Of a stretch of 64,000 nt of DNA, positions 22,695-33,860 are shown one piece after another. The stretch comes from Acanthosepion lycidas. Lineage: Eukaryota > Mollusca > Cephalopoda > Sepiida > Sepiidae. The notes beneath the pieces are model-generated. The model saw nothing but the letters and a program-made list of their open reading frames with translations. It was not told the DNA's origin and did not search any database. Each line of letters starts with the position of its first letter. The first letter of the stretch is position 1. The stretch covers positions 49,081,460-49,145,459 of the forward strand of contig OZ010590.1 in the NCBI GenBank assembly GCA_963932145.1. Direction: 5' to 3'. Position numbers and translations under genes: made by a program.

Positions 22695-23341
22695 TGTGTG
22701 TATTTAGGCAGTATTTTTTTATTAATGCATGTTTCGATAAATAATATAGACGAATTTTGTCTATTTATTTTGAGTAAATTCCTTTCATATTGTCAGAATA
22801 AGCTTTTTAGTGTTATCACTGAAAGACGAAAGAAAATCACCATGTTGATACATGTTTTATTATTAATCCTGTCTAAGCTCTCGGTTTACTTAAGCCATCA
22901 TCAAAGATTACAAGTATATTACAATAAATTAAATAATAAATTAACCAAGATGTTAATTTTTTTAGATTGGTTATGCGGACATTGCAACAATGATAGTTTG
23001 TTTTGTTTGCACGGAAGATTGCTATTCAACAATAAATTCGTGCATATGAAACGCAGGAAGCAAGTATCGCATTGCAGTTCATGACATCACACATGACCAC
23101 GTGAGAGAGAAAATGAAAAAAAGTGTTAAGTATGGAAAGTCGTTGGTATAAACCAATAGCTCCTGTTATCAACTATAAGCATTTAAGTATATTTGTGGAG
23201 TTTTCATAGTTTATTTTGTTCTGGTTAGGTTTCAACTGTTTTATGTAAATAGCTTCAAGAATTTTTAGTTTTTGTTTATTGTTTTCATGGTTAAGTATAG
23301 TTGTATTTTCAATAAGGTAATCTTAACGAATACATGCATTA

Positions 23342-23440
<99 letters not shown>

Positions 23441-23794
23441 CACGGTTCGGACACTTGCTATGTAAAGCAAGAAAATTAAAATGAAACCAAATACTGTTAT
23501 GCATAATCAAGAGTGGTCTCCCCATGTTTTGTTACTCTCCTCTTTCAGAGAGCTACTTTTGTTTATTGGGGCTATAAAAGGACACTATACGCGAACCTTG
23601 TATTCCCAGTTGAATAAAGCTTTCTTAAAGCCTACACCTGCGTACTTTTGTCATTACACTAGTCATTTATAATGGATGACAGTGCTTCATCTCAAAATTC
23701 AAATTCAAAGTCTACACTCACAGTAACCCCCTTGCGTTTTAGTGGCTTTATCGCTTTACTTGGGGTGAAATTATCATAAAAATATTAAATCTGC
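22693..23794. other. unassigned DNA with a TA/CA microsatellite
   Basis: A compound TA-CA-TA microsatellite occupies about 23342-23440. The long frame at 22623-23084 has no recognised family. No gene supported. Confidence 0.5.
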
Positions 23795-23890
23795 TACTCA
23801 CTTGATATAGCTGTGTATTTTCAACATCGTTCGTGGTCGGTGTTCGAGCCCAGATAAAAGTCAAGATTTCTAATGCTGATTTTTAAGACT
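23795..23890 (+). mobile_element. tRNA-derived SINE type E, partial
   Basis: 'tcgtggtcggtgttcgagcc' holds a B-box-like GTTCGAGCC, followed by 'aatgctgatttt', matching 48690-48850. The A-box half is poor. Confidence 0.45.
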
Positions 23891-24729
23891 AACTAAAACA
23901 CCCGACTGAAACACCTCAGCACTGCACAATCTTCCTATTTTTTCGAAACTTGCCTCGTGCTATGCTAAAATAAACTTTCTAAATATCAACAACTTTCTCT
24001 GAGTTTTCAAAAAAAAAAAAAAAAAAAAAAAAATCTCTTAGCCAGACAAAACGTTGTTTTTATTCGTGGCGTATTTTGTTAATTAAGGGAAAATTTTAAA
24101 TTTTTTTTTAAAAACAAATGATCGGTCGAAAAACTAAATGAAGTGGGTGGGATTTCTTGCTGGTGAATAAAAGATGTTTTTGTCTGATAAAAACCGGCGA
24201 CAGCAAAAATAATTTCCCGCTTGGAAAAGGCAAGATGTCACGGCATATATGGACCATTTGGAACTGAACAAATAATGGAAAGACCACCTAGACTGCAAGA
24301 AGAAACAATCGACTCTTATTCTCACTTTGTACATTTCAAGACACACACGCAAACACACATGCACGCGTGCGCACACACATATATACGTACATTTTCATTG
24401 GTACGCGCACGCATACACAGAATATGCTATTTGCCAGATGGATTACGACCTTTGAAATTAGCAAGTCTGGTGTGCAGCAAAGTTGATTAATGGCGTTGAA
24501 AGAAAACTTGCACACATTTCACTCAACAAATAATCGCAGAGGGAGTGGGGGCAATTTCGAAGAGAGATCGATAAAAAAGAAGATAAAGAGTACGTACGGC
24601 AGATCGATTATTCAATCAGTTGTGCCTGTTAAGAATACTGATTGATTTGTTAGCTGTCGAAATTCTTTTGTGGAAGTGAAATGAAATGAATTGTAACGAG
24701 AGTGCCATACTCAGGACCGCCATCATTTT
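23891..24729. other. unassigned DNA with poly-A run
   Basis: An A run of about 24 bases lies at 24009-24033. A short degenerate CA stretch lies near 24340-24410. No gene recognised. Confidence 0.45.
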
Positions 24730-25195
24730 TTTCAATCATTTCACCACAAACAAAGCGATGAAGACGCAAGTGGTTACTGAGAGTAAAAGAATCTGAGAAA
24801 AACATTATTGAAGAGGGAGGTCAAAAAAAAGAAAAAAAAAAAAAAGAACAGGATCCAACGGGACAGAAGAGGTTGATTGACGTTGCATTTAAATATTTGA
24901 AGCTTCTTAGTTGAGAGGAAAGCAAGAAGCTGAAAGACAGCTAAATTATTAGCATAGAACTTGTGGTTACATTTAGCAATTTCAATAGTAAAATGATGAG
25001 ACCTAACTGCCAATCTAGTAGTTTGTGAAGTTGATGTACCAGAGATGAAAGTTCATCAGAACAATTACTATGAAAATATTTATAGAAAAGGCACACGGAA
25101 GCTATGTGATGGTGTTGGGAAATTAAGTTGTTGAAGCCGAGTTGCCAAATCAGGACTGATAACATTGCAGATTCTTCTCTGATTAAGACAAGTAC
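24730..25195 (-). mobile_element. jockey/CR1-type LINE 3' fragment, copy 3
   Basis: Matches the 5.9-6.6 kb and 60.2-60.7 kb copies: 'catttcaccacaaacaaag', 'gatccaacgggacagaag', 'gacgttgcatttaaat', 'gacctaactgccaatctagt', 'gaagccgagttgccaaatca'. 3' end only. Confidence 0.75.
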
Positions 25196-25234
25196 AAGAA
25201 GGAAAACAAGTCATTCTGTAATTTTGCAGATATT

Positions 25235-25500
25235 GTTTTGATTATTTCACAACAGGAAGAACGATAAAGCCACCAAGGCACAATGGGTTACTGAGGGTGA
25301 AAGATTCTGATAAAAACGTTATCAAGGAGAGAGAGGCCAATAAAAAGAACAGGATTCAAGGAGAGAGAAGCTGAGGACTGACGTTGCATTTAAATTTTTA
25401 TAGATCGTAGTTGACAGGAATGCAAGAAACCGGAAGCAAGTGAGTGAATGCCACAGGCAAGAAGTCCGAGAGAAGTAACTATTGGCATAAAAAACATAGA
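25235..25500 (-). mobile_element. jockey/CR1-type LINE 3' fragment, copy 4
   Basis: A second, shorter match starts only about 40 bp after copy 3, in the same orientation ('aggcacaatgggttactgag', 'gaacaggattcaaggagaga', 'gacgttgcatttaaattttt'). The pair is either a tandem duplication or two insertions at one site. Confidence 0.72.
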
Positions 25501-25970
25501 CTATGTCTGAAATTAGATTATACCTGATAATAAAAAAGATAATATACTTATCTCTCTCCCTCTCAGAGGCACGATAATTAAAAGCAGCACGAATTCGCTA
25601 TACGAAGAATCGTTAAACATCATATTTCTGACGTAATTTATGAAAAACATGCAAAACTTATAATCTATTACAGAAAATGGAAAGCCGCAAACCTTGTTGT
25701 CACTAATCAAAATCTAAACTAGCAATGCCCAGCATAGTGTATCAATTCCACTGTCCACTACATAACTGTGTTTCTTGTCACAAATTAATTACCTATATCG
25801 GACATATTGCTACCTAGTTCAGTAGATGCCTCACGTGTCCTTTATCAAATCAAAGTGCAGTTAAAAAATATATTTATCAAGAAATTTATCAACCTTTATA
25901 AAAAAATTCTGGTTGAAAATACTAAAATTCTATATAAATAACAGTACTGGAAATTCTATATAAATAACAG
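25501..25970. other. unassigned AT-rich DNA
   Basis: No gene. The phrase 'attctatataaataacagta' is directly repeated near 25928 and 25953, just before the hairpin. Confidence 0.5.
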
Positions 25971-26015
25971 TACCGAAAACATCTCGCTATCTCTGATAGC
26001 GAGATGTTTTCGGTA
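25971..26015. repeat. perfect 21-bp hairpin
   Basis: The arm starting TACCGAAAACATCTCGCTAT, 21 nt in all (25971-25991), is followed by the loop TCT and its exact reverse complement (25995-26015). A third partial repeat of the arm ('tctctcgctatcgaaatcat') occurs at about 26030-26049. No coding. Confidence 0.9.
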
Positions 26016-26049
26016 TATTAAACATATATCTCTCGCTATCGAAATCATC

Positions 26050-26412
26050 TTATTTAACAGTGTTAATGAATGGTTAAAAGTTTGTTAAAAAATAGGAAGA
26101 CGCTCACTCGAATTCTAGTCGCGCTTAACACGTGAAGGCTCGGAATAAACGATCCTACTCATATTCAAAAACCTCAATAAAATAAAATACATCTTAAACA
26201 GTTAAAAGATGAAAAGAAAACAACAACACCTAAAAGAAGTGGCCGAAAGTGCTTGGGAAAATGGACATTATGGAAAATTTTGTACTCCATTACTTCCACC
26301 AAACTGTAAAACGTAAGCATGAAGGAAAAGCTAAATAAAAAATAATTAATTTTCTTTGTTTTCCATATTTAACGAAAAATGTTTAAAAGAAAGGTTACTA
26401 CCGAAATATACA

Positions 26413-26454
<42 letters not shown>

Positions 26455-26587
26455 CAATTTCTTTTAAATATGATTCCATCTCGACACAGAAATAACTGTT
26501 TCGAAACTTAATTCAAGTCCTAGCTTAATTTCAATATTAAACTTAAAATTGCAGTTTCATTCTCAAGCGATGTTTAGACTTTCTAAT

Positions 26588-26618
<31 letters not shown>

Positions 26619-26760
26619 ATACCCTACCCCGACAGTTAGATTGCGTGGGGCATTAAACTCCGAATCGTACTGTTGGCGTGGTGTATTATGTATACTTATT
26701 GATATATACTTAATAGTTCTGTTATTTTATACGGAGTACTGTTTTACTTACACCTAAGGA

Positions 26761-26792
<32 letters not shown>

Positions 26793-26824
26793 CTTGCATG
26801 TGTATTTATTTATTTATTTATTGA

Positions 26825-26871
<47 letters not shown>

Positions 26872-27203
26872 TTTGCGTCCAAGTTACAGGGTCTTGCGCT
26901 TTGGGAAAACCAGGTTAATAAACATTCTCTGTTGTCGCTTAAATAGGCGAACTGCAATCTACTTCCTTTATTATTAAGTTTTTGCAGTTTGAGAAATCTG
27001 AGAAAATTCAGATGGCAATGAATAAACACGAAATATATATTAAAAAATTTAGCCTCGACTGCTCCCTAAAAACTTACCCATCCCACGACCATCTACATAG
27101 AAATTAAAAAGAATAGAAAAATAGAAAGCTTCATAAAAAAATGCACCACAGATCAGCATACATAAATAGTCTAGCCAAAACATAACACACATGGCCTGAA
27201 GAT

Positions 27204-27236
<33 letters not shown>

Positions 27237-27299
27237 TATATGAGATAAGGATATATATCTTTATATATCAAGTATTTGTGAAATTGTATGATAGGGTGG
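26050..27299. repeat. AT-rich DNA with clustered TA/CA microsatellites
   Basis: TA runs at about 26415-26452, 26760-26785, 26826-26867 and 27204-27242, and CA/TA at 26588-26620. The intervening DNA shows no recognisable gene. Confidence 0.75.
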
Positions 27300-27305
27300 A
27301 AATGT

Positions 27306-27345
27306 TTAATCGTGTCGCGTTTCGTTCTTCAGGACTTCATCGCAC
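27306..27345 (-). mobile_element. SINE tail with hammerhead-like core
   Basis: The minus strand reads CGATGAAGTCCTGAAGAACG followed by AAACGCGACACG. The same text, diverged, occurs at 50296-50335. It resembles CUGAUGA-GUCC-UGAA-GGAC-GAAACGCG of hammerheads, with substitutions. The mariner MITE at 27401 lies about 55 bp further along. I interpret it as the tail of an old SINE. Confidence 0.5.
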
Positions 27346-27400
27346 TAAATTTGTTATGTTGGTACGACTACACATGCAAGATACACAACATGAATAACTA

Positions 27401-27480
27401 TTAGGTTGGTGCAAAAATAATTTCGTTTTTTAACATATGTTACTATGTGAGAAAACGAAATTATTTTTGCACCAACCTAA
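27401..27480. mobile_element. mariner-type MITE, short subfamily
   Basis: 80 bp with perfect TTAGGTTGGTGCAAAAATAA termini, TA on both sides, and a shorter centre (TTTCGTTTTTTAACATATG) than the 102-bp form. Non-coding palindrome. Confidence 0.9.
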
Positions 27481-27528
27481 TAATTACAAAAGTGATGGAA
27501 ATAAAAAGAGAAAACTTTAAATGAATTC

Positions 27529-27576
27529 GCCTGGATAAAAAACTATTTACATTATTCAGACTATTGTCCTCATAAA
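27529..27576 (-). mobile_element. SINE B tail fragment (inverted)
   Basis: 'ctatttacattattcagact' followed by 'attgtcctcat' is the reverse complement of the SINE B 3' tail found at the end of the plus-strand copies. Confidence 0.7.
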
Positions 27577-27610
27577 CATGCGCACGAAAGAGAGATGCTG
27601 GGAATTTTAT

Positions 27611-27874
27611 AACAGTGACCGGACTCAAAGAGTGTGAGTTCAATACCTGGTTAAGGCGGTGGAGAACTTGCAGCGGGGAATTAACAGGAGATAACTGATA
27701 ACTGACATCCATTAGACATGGCACGTGGAACTAGAACAGTCTACCCCAGTGAGCGAAATAAAGGGTTCAGTTCAACATTACAACCACCTGAAGAAGGCCG
27801 GAGCTTACAACGGCCGAAACATTGTAATAAATATAGCGAGAATGATGACAATAGTCTGAATAATGTAAATAGTG
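27611..27874 (+). mobile_element. tRNA-derived SINE B, copy 1 (5'-truncated)
   Basis: Contains the B-box phrase GTGTGAGTTCAATACCTGG, the body 'ggagataactgataactgac' and 'gaaataaagggttcagttca', then the tail core CTGAAGA-AGGCCG...CGGCC-GAAAC (27788-27820) and the end 'aatagtctgaataatgtaaa'. The A-box head seen at 48.36 and 61.71 kb is missing. Confidence 0.82.
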
Positions 27875-28309
27875 AACTTATATGTGGCTCATCACAACTA
27901 TGTTGTTACCAAAAACATTACAAATTGTTGCAATCATCGAAGAAAACTATTTTAGAAAGATTTTAATGTGTGCTATAATAATTCGAAATTTTAATTTTGG
28001 ATTTAATCTTAAGAAAATACGATACAATTAAAATCTCTGTCATTAAAATTCTAGTTCGAATAAAGCACTCATTAAAAATAGGATTCGATGAAAATTAATT
28101 CTAGTTAATTTTATTTTAAAGCAAAATTAACTCTGACAGAATACAAATATATATATGCCTGGGCGGGAGCGGTGATTCAATAGGAATAATGCAAACGATT
28201 TCAGCTTGACCATACAAGCTAATGGTATTAATTTAAAGTGAGAGCTTTGTAAAGTAGACTTTTGGGAAGGGGGGATTTAAAGATTTAAATCGCTTTAGCG
28301 GAGGCGACG
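27875..28309. other. unassigned AT-rich DNA
   Basis: No gene recognised. Confidence 0.4.
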
Positions 28310-28460
28310 ATGCCAGGAGGTCAGTGGGCGTGGAGACAGGGAGACGGAGGCAAATTGGCGAGGATGCCAGTGGGCATGGAGACGAGGATGCCAGGATGCC
28401 AGGGTGCGAGGAGGCGAGGCGGCGTGGAGGCGTGGAGGCGAGGACGACAGGAGGCCAGGT
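28310..28460. repeat. GC-rich degenerate minisatellite
   Basis: Short variants of 'ggaggcgaggatgccag' repeat across 150 bp, strongly G-rich on the plus strand, in otherwise AT-rich DNA. The Arg/Gly-rich and Pro/Ser-rich frames on the two strands are translations of the repeat. Confidence 0.8.
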
Positions 28461-28556
28461 CTGGTCACCGTGAACGAAGACATGAGATTTTGCCCATTTC
28501 AGATTGAAACTGAAAGAGAAGGAAAATAAAGAAATGCATACGTATTTTGTCAGAGG

Positions 28557-28706
28557 ACTAGAACAGATAACAGTAGTGTCCGTAATAATTGGAGCACTTG
28601 GAGTGATTCTGAACATTTGGCGAAGTATTCCGATGAAGAAATTAAAATTCTGACTGCAGTATTACTAATGAGGAGGGCGCTGTCACTTGATTCGAGAAAA
28701 ACAGCC

Positions 28707-28742
<36 letters not shown>

Positions 28743-28745
28743 TGG
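28557..28745 (+). mobile_element. restriction-like-endonuclease LINE 3' end, degenerate
   Basis: Plus strand reads ITVVSVIIGALGVILN, then out of frame HLAKYSDEEIKILTAVLLMR, ending in an (AAT)n array at about 28707-28740. 'VPVVIGALGxI...' followed by 'ELQKxxLLGTAxxLRKxLS' is the C-terminal signature of LINEs with a restriction-like endonuclease (R4/NeSL/Dong-like). A related, longer copy is at 46.34 kb, also next to AAT arrays. Short and frameshifted, hence moderate confidence. Confidence 0.65.
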
Positions 28746-28870
28746 AGGTTCAACATTAAGAAAACAGAAATAAATCGCTCCAGAAGTTTGCTTTCCTTGA
28801 CACTGCAAATATTCTACGAAAGGTGAAATCTGTCAGGTCGTACGACAGCCATAATGCAAGATCTACTGTT

Positions 28871-29660
28871 GAAGTGCGGATGAAGAGAAAATAATAATAG
28901 TAATAATAATAATAATAATGATGTTATAGAAACGTTCTGCGGCCAATTAATTTCTCTATTATCGAACCTTTAAGATAAGAACCGTTCTTGAGGGTTTGTT
29001 CTGGCTGTGGATTTCAAAGGTGCACGACCATGTGGCTGAGTTCATTCTTTACAAACCGCCCGAGTCATTTCCACTCCCGCACCCTGTTCAATGTCCCGCA
29101 ACATAAATAGACATTTTCAGCGCTTACACACCCGGCGTACAAATCTTAAAGTATTTGCTAGACACCTTTTATATATTTTTTTCGGCCTGACACGTTTTCA
29201 TTCTTTTTTTTTCCACCGTTTTTTTTTTTTTTTTTTTCTCCATACATAGCTTCATTTTTTTTGACAATTTCTCGTTTTCTGGCGTGTTAATAATGGCGAA
29301 CAAGGCAGAACAAGGACGTCACAAAAATTCGACATGCCGTGTTAAGAATTGCAGTGACACATTTGTCGTTTAGTCTAGTTAAAAAAAAAGGGCGAAAAGT
29401 AATCATGATGTCTTGTTTATCTTTCATTGTTTGCAATGTTTTATATCCTGAGGGTCTAAATATAAGTGGAAGACGGGTGCCTAATGTACTCGTTTTGTCG
29501 TAATGCACAATGGAGTAACAAATAAACGAATTCAAATAAAGAAACAAACTATAATAAGCGGGAGCATCCGGTTAAGCGCAGGAAAGGAGTTTCAGAAAAA
29601 TTTAAGTTAAACTCGAACAAGACTAATCAATTAAAATACACACACGCACACAATATAGTA
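28871..29660. other. unassigned DNA
   Basis: An (AAT)n-like stretch at 28890-28920 and T runs near 29205-29240. No recognisable gene. Confidence 0.45.
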
Positions 29661-30190
29661 TATACCATATTTTCCGGCGTACAAGACGCTGCGGCTTGGA
29701 AGACGCACCCTAATATCGGAAAGAAATTTCTAAGAAAAAAAAAAGTCATTCTCATCCAACAACACATACTCCACGTGTCCCTCACATACTGAGGCCACGT
29801 ATGGTCGACATTAATCACTCGTCTGATTTTATTTGTATGGTAATGACATACTAATTTTTAGCAGAAAGTACCCACCATCACCGCTAATAAACAGAGCATG
29901 TTTAAGCTTGTGGCTTGGCTCCAGGAAGGTTTATAGTCTTGGAAATACATGTAACAGCTAAGTACTGAGATTATATCATATAAAAGGTTGAATTAGATAG
30001 CTAACATTATAGTGTAATGACCCAACCTATAAATCCACGTCCCTATCAGTCAAGCTAATTAGGTGACCGTCCAAACTTACTTGAGCCTGGGTGTTGCCTT
30101 ACATTCGTCTTGGAAGACGCACACGTATTTTTCAGAGTATTTTTTTTTTAGGAAAAATGTGCATCTTGTAAGTCGAAAAATACTGTATAT
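29661..30190. mobile_element. terminal-inverted-repeat DNA transposon, family unassigned
   Basis: The left end TATACCATATTTTCCGGCGT followed by ACAAGACG is matched in inverse at the right end (TATACAGTATTTTTCGACTT followed by ACAAGATG on the minus strand). 'ttggaagacgca' also recurs inside both ends. It is about 525 bp, with TA at both edges and no transposase. Similar termini mark a MITE family in many animals, but I cannot name the superfamily with confidence. Confidence 0.72.
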
Positions 30191-30639
30191 TATATAACGA
30201 ATATTCCATTAAGAAATAAAAAAATAGGTCAGATTTGAATATATCTCAAAGTAGACTTACATCATCTTCAGAGAATATATTGAGCTGGAACAAATGTTTG
30301 TAACATTTCTCTATAGGGGATAAAAACGGGATTTAGTTTGAACATGTCATTTAGTTTCACCTGTGATTGAAATTTATTAAATATTTACATATTCTGAAAA
30401 GTTACATTTCACCGTATCTTTATACACGACTTCATGTGTGGATTTTAAAATTTTAAATGTTTTTAAGTTAAAACTGGAGATGGAAGAAAAGAGTAGTTAT
30501 GTGCCACGGTTTCAAAATCCAGAAAATGCACCATGGTAATACAATTTGAAATCAATAAAAATGTTTTTTTTTATAAGGAATTAATGGCTGGAGTTTCGGG
30601 CGTCAGGTTTTTCTATTGATTAGGCATCCTTGATCCTAC
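30191..30639. other. unassigned DNA
   Basis: No gene recognised. Confidence 0.4.
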
Positions 30640-31140
30640 GAATTGTGATTTTCAGGTCGGGAACATTAGAATCAAGGAGACGTGGAAGCGTTTTGACAGA
30701 GGACGGCAAGTGCGACACTGGGATCCGTAGACGTATTGGGATGGCCAAGGACGCATTCCAAAAGAGTATTGCGAGACAAGAGGATTTCTTTGGTAACAAG
30801 GAAAAGAATACTGAGCTGTTACGTGATATCTGTCCTCCTTTACGACAGTGAATCTTGAACGATTTCTTAAAAGATGATGAAGAGACTCGAGGCGACGGAG
30901 ATGAGGCTCTACTGAAGGATGCTAAGGATAACACAGACCGAGCGTGTGAGCAACGACGAGGTCTTAGAGAGGATGCAAACAAGGAGGTGGTTTATATTTA
31001 ACATCAGGAACAGGCAGCTGAAGTGCCTGAACGTGGTCTGGGGGAGGAAGCAGAGGGAAGGAACTTGTTGAGTGCTGCAAGGTATCGAAGGAGGTAGAGA
31101 ACCATGCCTGAAAAGACATGGCACATAAAAAGGAAGACTC
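30640..31140 (+). mobile_element. LINE 3' fragment, same family as 3.9-5.6 kb
   Basis: Broken plus-strand text: GSVLTEDGKCDTGIRRRIGM with AKDAFQKS, NKEKNTELL, and nucleotide matches to the 3' end ('ggtctgggggaggaagcaga', 'gaaggaacttgttgagtgct', 'gaaaagacatggcacataaa'). Many frame changes; a dead copy. Confidence 0.82.
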
Positions 31141-31647
31141 ATCTTAATTGGATAGATGAATCGATAGAAAGCGTCTGTTGTGGATTCCGAGATAAAATCG
31201 GTCTCCAATAAATGACAAACGCAAGTATTTAAGATAAGAAATTAAATGTATTTACACAAAATACAAGCGGTACTGCTGTTAGTAAATCCAGGAACGCGGT
31301 TAGTATTAATCAAAGATCGCAGAAATACAGTTTCGAAGTAAACTTCCTTAGAGTCGGGCGTGCGTGTAACTGTGACTTCTACCTCCAACTCACTCACAAT
31401 GTCTATTGACTTTCCACTCCGTTCCTCTTCTCTATATTCTGACTGACTGAGGGTATTTAATGGCAGCAGGTCGAGTCCACTTATATCAAAAAGGGGTGGA
31501 CCCCATAATAGCGTCCCGAAATGGCCAATCGGAAGGATGATATCTTTCATTTGGATAACGCTATGCCTCACGTACACTTTGCAGAAATTGATACAGCTCG
31601 AGTGGGATGTCCGACTACCGCCGTACTCTTGAACCATCGCATTATTA
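31141..31647. other. unassigned DNA
   Basis: A 155-codon minus-strand frame runs through here into the MITE. Its start codes within the MITE and its sequence resembles no family I know, so I do not call a gene. Confidence 0.45.
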
Positions 31648-31749
31648 TTAGGTTGGTGCAAAAATAATGACGTAATAATGTCGTTTTTTGACGTTAAAAA
31701 ATATGTCAAAAAACGACATTATTACGTCATTATTTTTGCACCAACCTAA
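31648..31749. mobile_element. mariner-type palindromic MITE
   Basis: 102-bp form with intact termini and TA at 31646-31647 and 31750-31751. The central spacer is inverted relative to the 8.2 kb copy (GACGTTAAAAAATATGTC), as expected for a near-perfect palindrome. Confidence 0.92.
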
Positions 31750-31989
31750 TACTTAATTCGATCCCTAAAAAAATTCTCTTAATGGGAAGAAATTAAATTC
31801 CCCGGAAACCTGTAAAAACTACTTAGACTTGTCCATCGCCAAGAAAGATGCTAAATTCTATGAGGATGGAATAATGAAGCTGCATCAAATATGGCGAAAG
31901 GTAGTGAATCAAAATGGACATATGTGGTTGAAAAAAAACCCTGTGTATAACTATCTAAATATTACTTTGTAATGCATTTAATAAACGCT

Positions 31990-32255
31990 ATCAGTGGTGT
32001 AATGGGTAGCGGTTCGGATTGAGGAATCGGAGAGCTGAGTTCGAATTCCAGTTGAATCTATTACATTCACTTACGTGAATGTAAAAGATACAACTGGAAA
32101 GTTATGAATCCTCTTCTCCTGCGAGCAGGAGCGGCTTCTACTGGTCTACCGCAGAAAGAAATAGCAACCTACTGCGGGAAAAATCTACCTCGTCAGTCAT
32201 ATATCGAAAGATACATGATCACCTAAGCCTGTATGACGCATTGCACATAATTGAT
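31990..32255 (+). mobile_element. tRNA-derived SINE C, near full length
   Basis: A-box-like 'agtggtgtaatgggtagcgg', B-box GAGTTCGAATTCC near 32037, body 'attacattcacttacgtgaa', then the conserved 3' half 'ctaccgcagaaagaaatag', 'ctactgcgggaaaaatcta', 'tcgtcagtcatatatcgaaa', 'gatacatgatcacctaagcc'. Other copies at 34.6, 39.8 and 41.3 kb, and fused behind 5S at 40.3 and 9.1 kb. A pol III promoter is expected from the boxes. Confidence 0.85.
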
Positions 32256-33239
32256 TGACACTTTTGTTTCCATTTAATAATTAAAATAAGTTGCACGAAA
32301 ACGCAGTAATAGTAGAGCAAAATAAAAATACAAAAAAAAAAAAAACAATTTATCAAGACACAGAATATAAAAATGATTTCGCGAAAAATAAGACTTTTTT
32401 AGATTAAGGGATAAAGGATTATTAATGTTGTTATTATTATACACTTAATGTGCGCCTTTGGCTGTTTCCTTTCTATATCAAGTCACAACTTATTTATAGA
32501 ATGCATAATTAAACAAGCGTAATTATGGTTATTAGTTATTAATAAAGAAGCTTCACTAGCATGCCATTATGACTGATGGAAAAGAATGCAGACAGATTAA
32601 ATATTCTTCCTCTAATCTTATATTCTTATTTTAAAAATCAACGAAAATAAATATGGAGTTTTCTTCCTTAGACAGACATTTTGTCAATTTATGCATAAAT
32701 TTACCGAGAAACAGGTGGCTTAGCTCGAACGAAAATTAACCTGTTCTCCAGTCTAATGAATTTTAACAGTGTTGCACTGACAAAAATTGTACAAGGATGT
32801 GCTGTTGTTACTGTGTTACGATAACAAAGACGCAAAAATATAAACATGCAGAAATTGAATCCTTATAATAGCGATCATTAATTGTTAATAAATATGGAAT
32901 TCAGCTTTCAGTTTGAAAAAAGTTCGCCTTCTGAACAACAGAGAATAGATCGGATTGCTACAGGCTCCCCCACTCCCGAGTCTGTTTATACAGACAAACA
33001 TCTCATTTACGGACCAAAAATCAACGGATGCATCAGACAAAATCTGCAGGCAAAATTAAAAAAAATCTATAGAAAAAAACTTCTAAATCGTTAGCGATGT
33101 ATTTCAAATTTTGCGTGCTTAGCGGAACGAGTCGTATTAGTATTCAAAGTGACCGCTTGGCGGCGGTGGTGGGCCTTTCAATTGTAAACAAAAACGGGTG
33201 AGTGAGAAAGTAGCTGTGAGAAATCTATTATTTTTGTTA
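32256..33239. other. unassigned DNA
   Basis: No recognisable gene. The 70-codon frame at 32882-33094 is not similar to anything I know. A poly-A run lies at about 32331-32345. Confidence 0.45.
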
Positions 33240-33860
33240 TTTTGATTAATATATTAATTGTTCTTCCCTCATCATTGGATCGAAGCAGAAAGAAAGTGTA
33301 AAAATGAAACGTACAAACTTAAGTATCAGTGACAAATTAGAGCTTCTTAAGAAGTTAGAGGCTGGAGTTTCGGTCATAAAAGCGTACAAGGAATATGGTG
33401 TAAAGAAACAAACAGAATGAACTGGAAGAAGCAGTGCATAAGTGGTACGTTCAATACAGGTTACCAAGTTCTTTCCTTAGAGGAAATAACATAATCAGTT
33501 CTGGCTGGCGATAATTCAACTGAGAGTTCCAGTGACTCGGAGAAAGAGGTGATAGGGAAACCAAAAATGTCTCATGTATGAGATTCCATTGATATTCTCT
33601 TACAATTCGTTAATAAAGCAGATAATCTTTCCATTCAAATTTATTATCAACACCTCCGCACATTAAGAGAATTAATAATTCCTGAACAGTGTAAGTGTGG
33701 AAAGCAATTAATTTGGATTCATTTCTTAATCCCAAACCCCATCTAATCGTCAGAGCACCCCAAGCACCAGCACTGAGCAAATACCTGTAGTAGTCACCAG
33801 CAGTGCTTCACAGGAACTTCATAGCTTCTCTGACTCAGAAAATAAACCAATCTGAGTCCC
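33240..33860 (+). mobile_element. pogo/Tigger transposase remnant, internally deleted
   Basis: Begins at ATG 33304 with MKRTNLSISDKLELLKKLE and SVIKAYKEYGVKKQTE, the CENP-B/pogo N-terminal helix-turn-helix. Out of frame follows LEEAVHKWYVQYR, the second DNA-binding half. The whole catalytic DDE core is absent: the text jumps to a C-terminal tail (LAGDNSTESSSDSEKE near 33510, DSIDILLQFVNKADNLSIQ near 33580, STEQIPVVVTSSASQELHSF near 33770). Terminal repeats were not found, so a link to the pogo MITEs in this window is unproven. Confidence 0.8.

Noticed and set aside
22623-23084. 153-codon plus-strand frame
   Set aside because: Passes through a TA microsatellite; rich in Leu, Ile and Lys as expected for AT-rich DNA; no family match.
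28233-28616. 127-codon Pro/Ser-rich frame and its antisense Gly/Arg-rich frame
   Set aside because: Both are translations of the G-rich minisatellite at 28310-28460.
31242-31709. 155-codon minus-strand frame
   Set aside because: Its first codons lie in the mariner MITE and the rest resembles no protein family I know.
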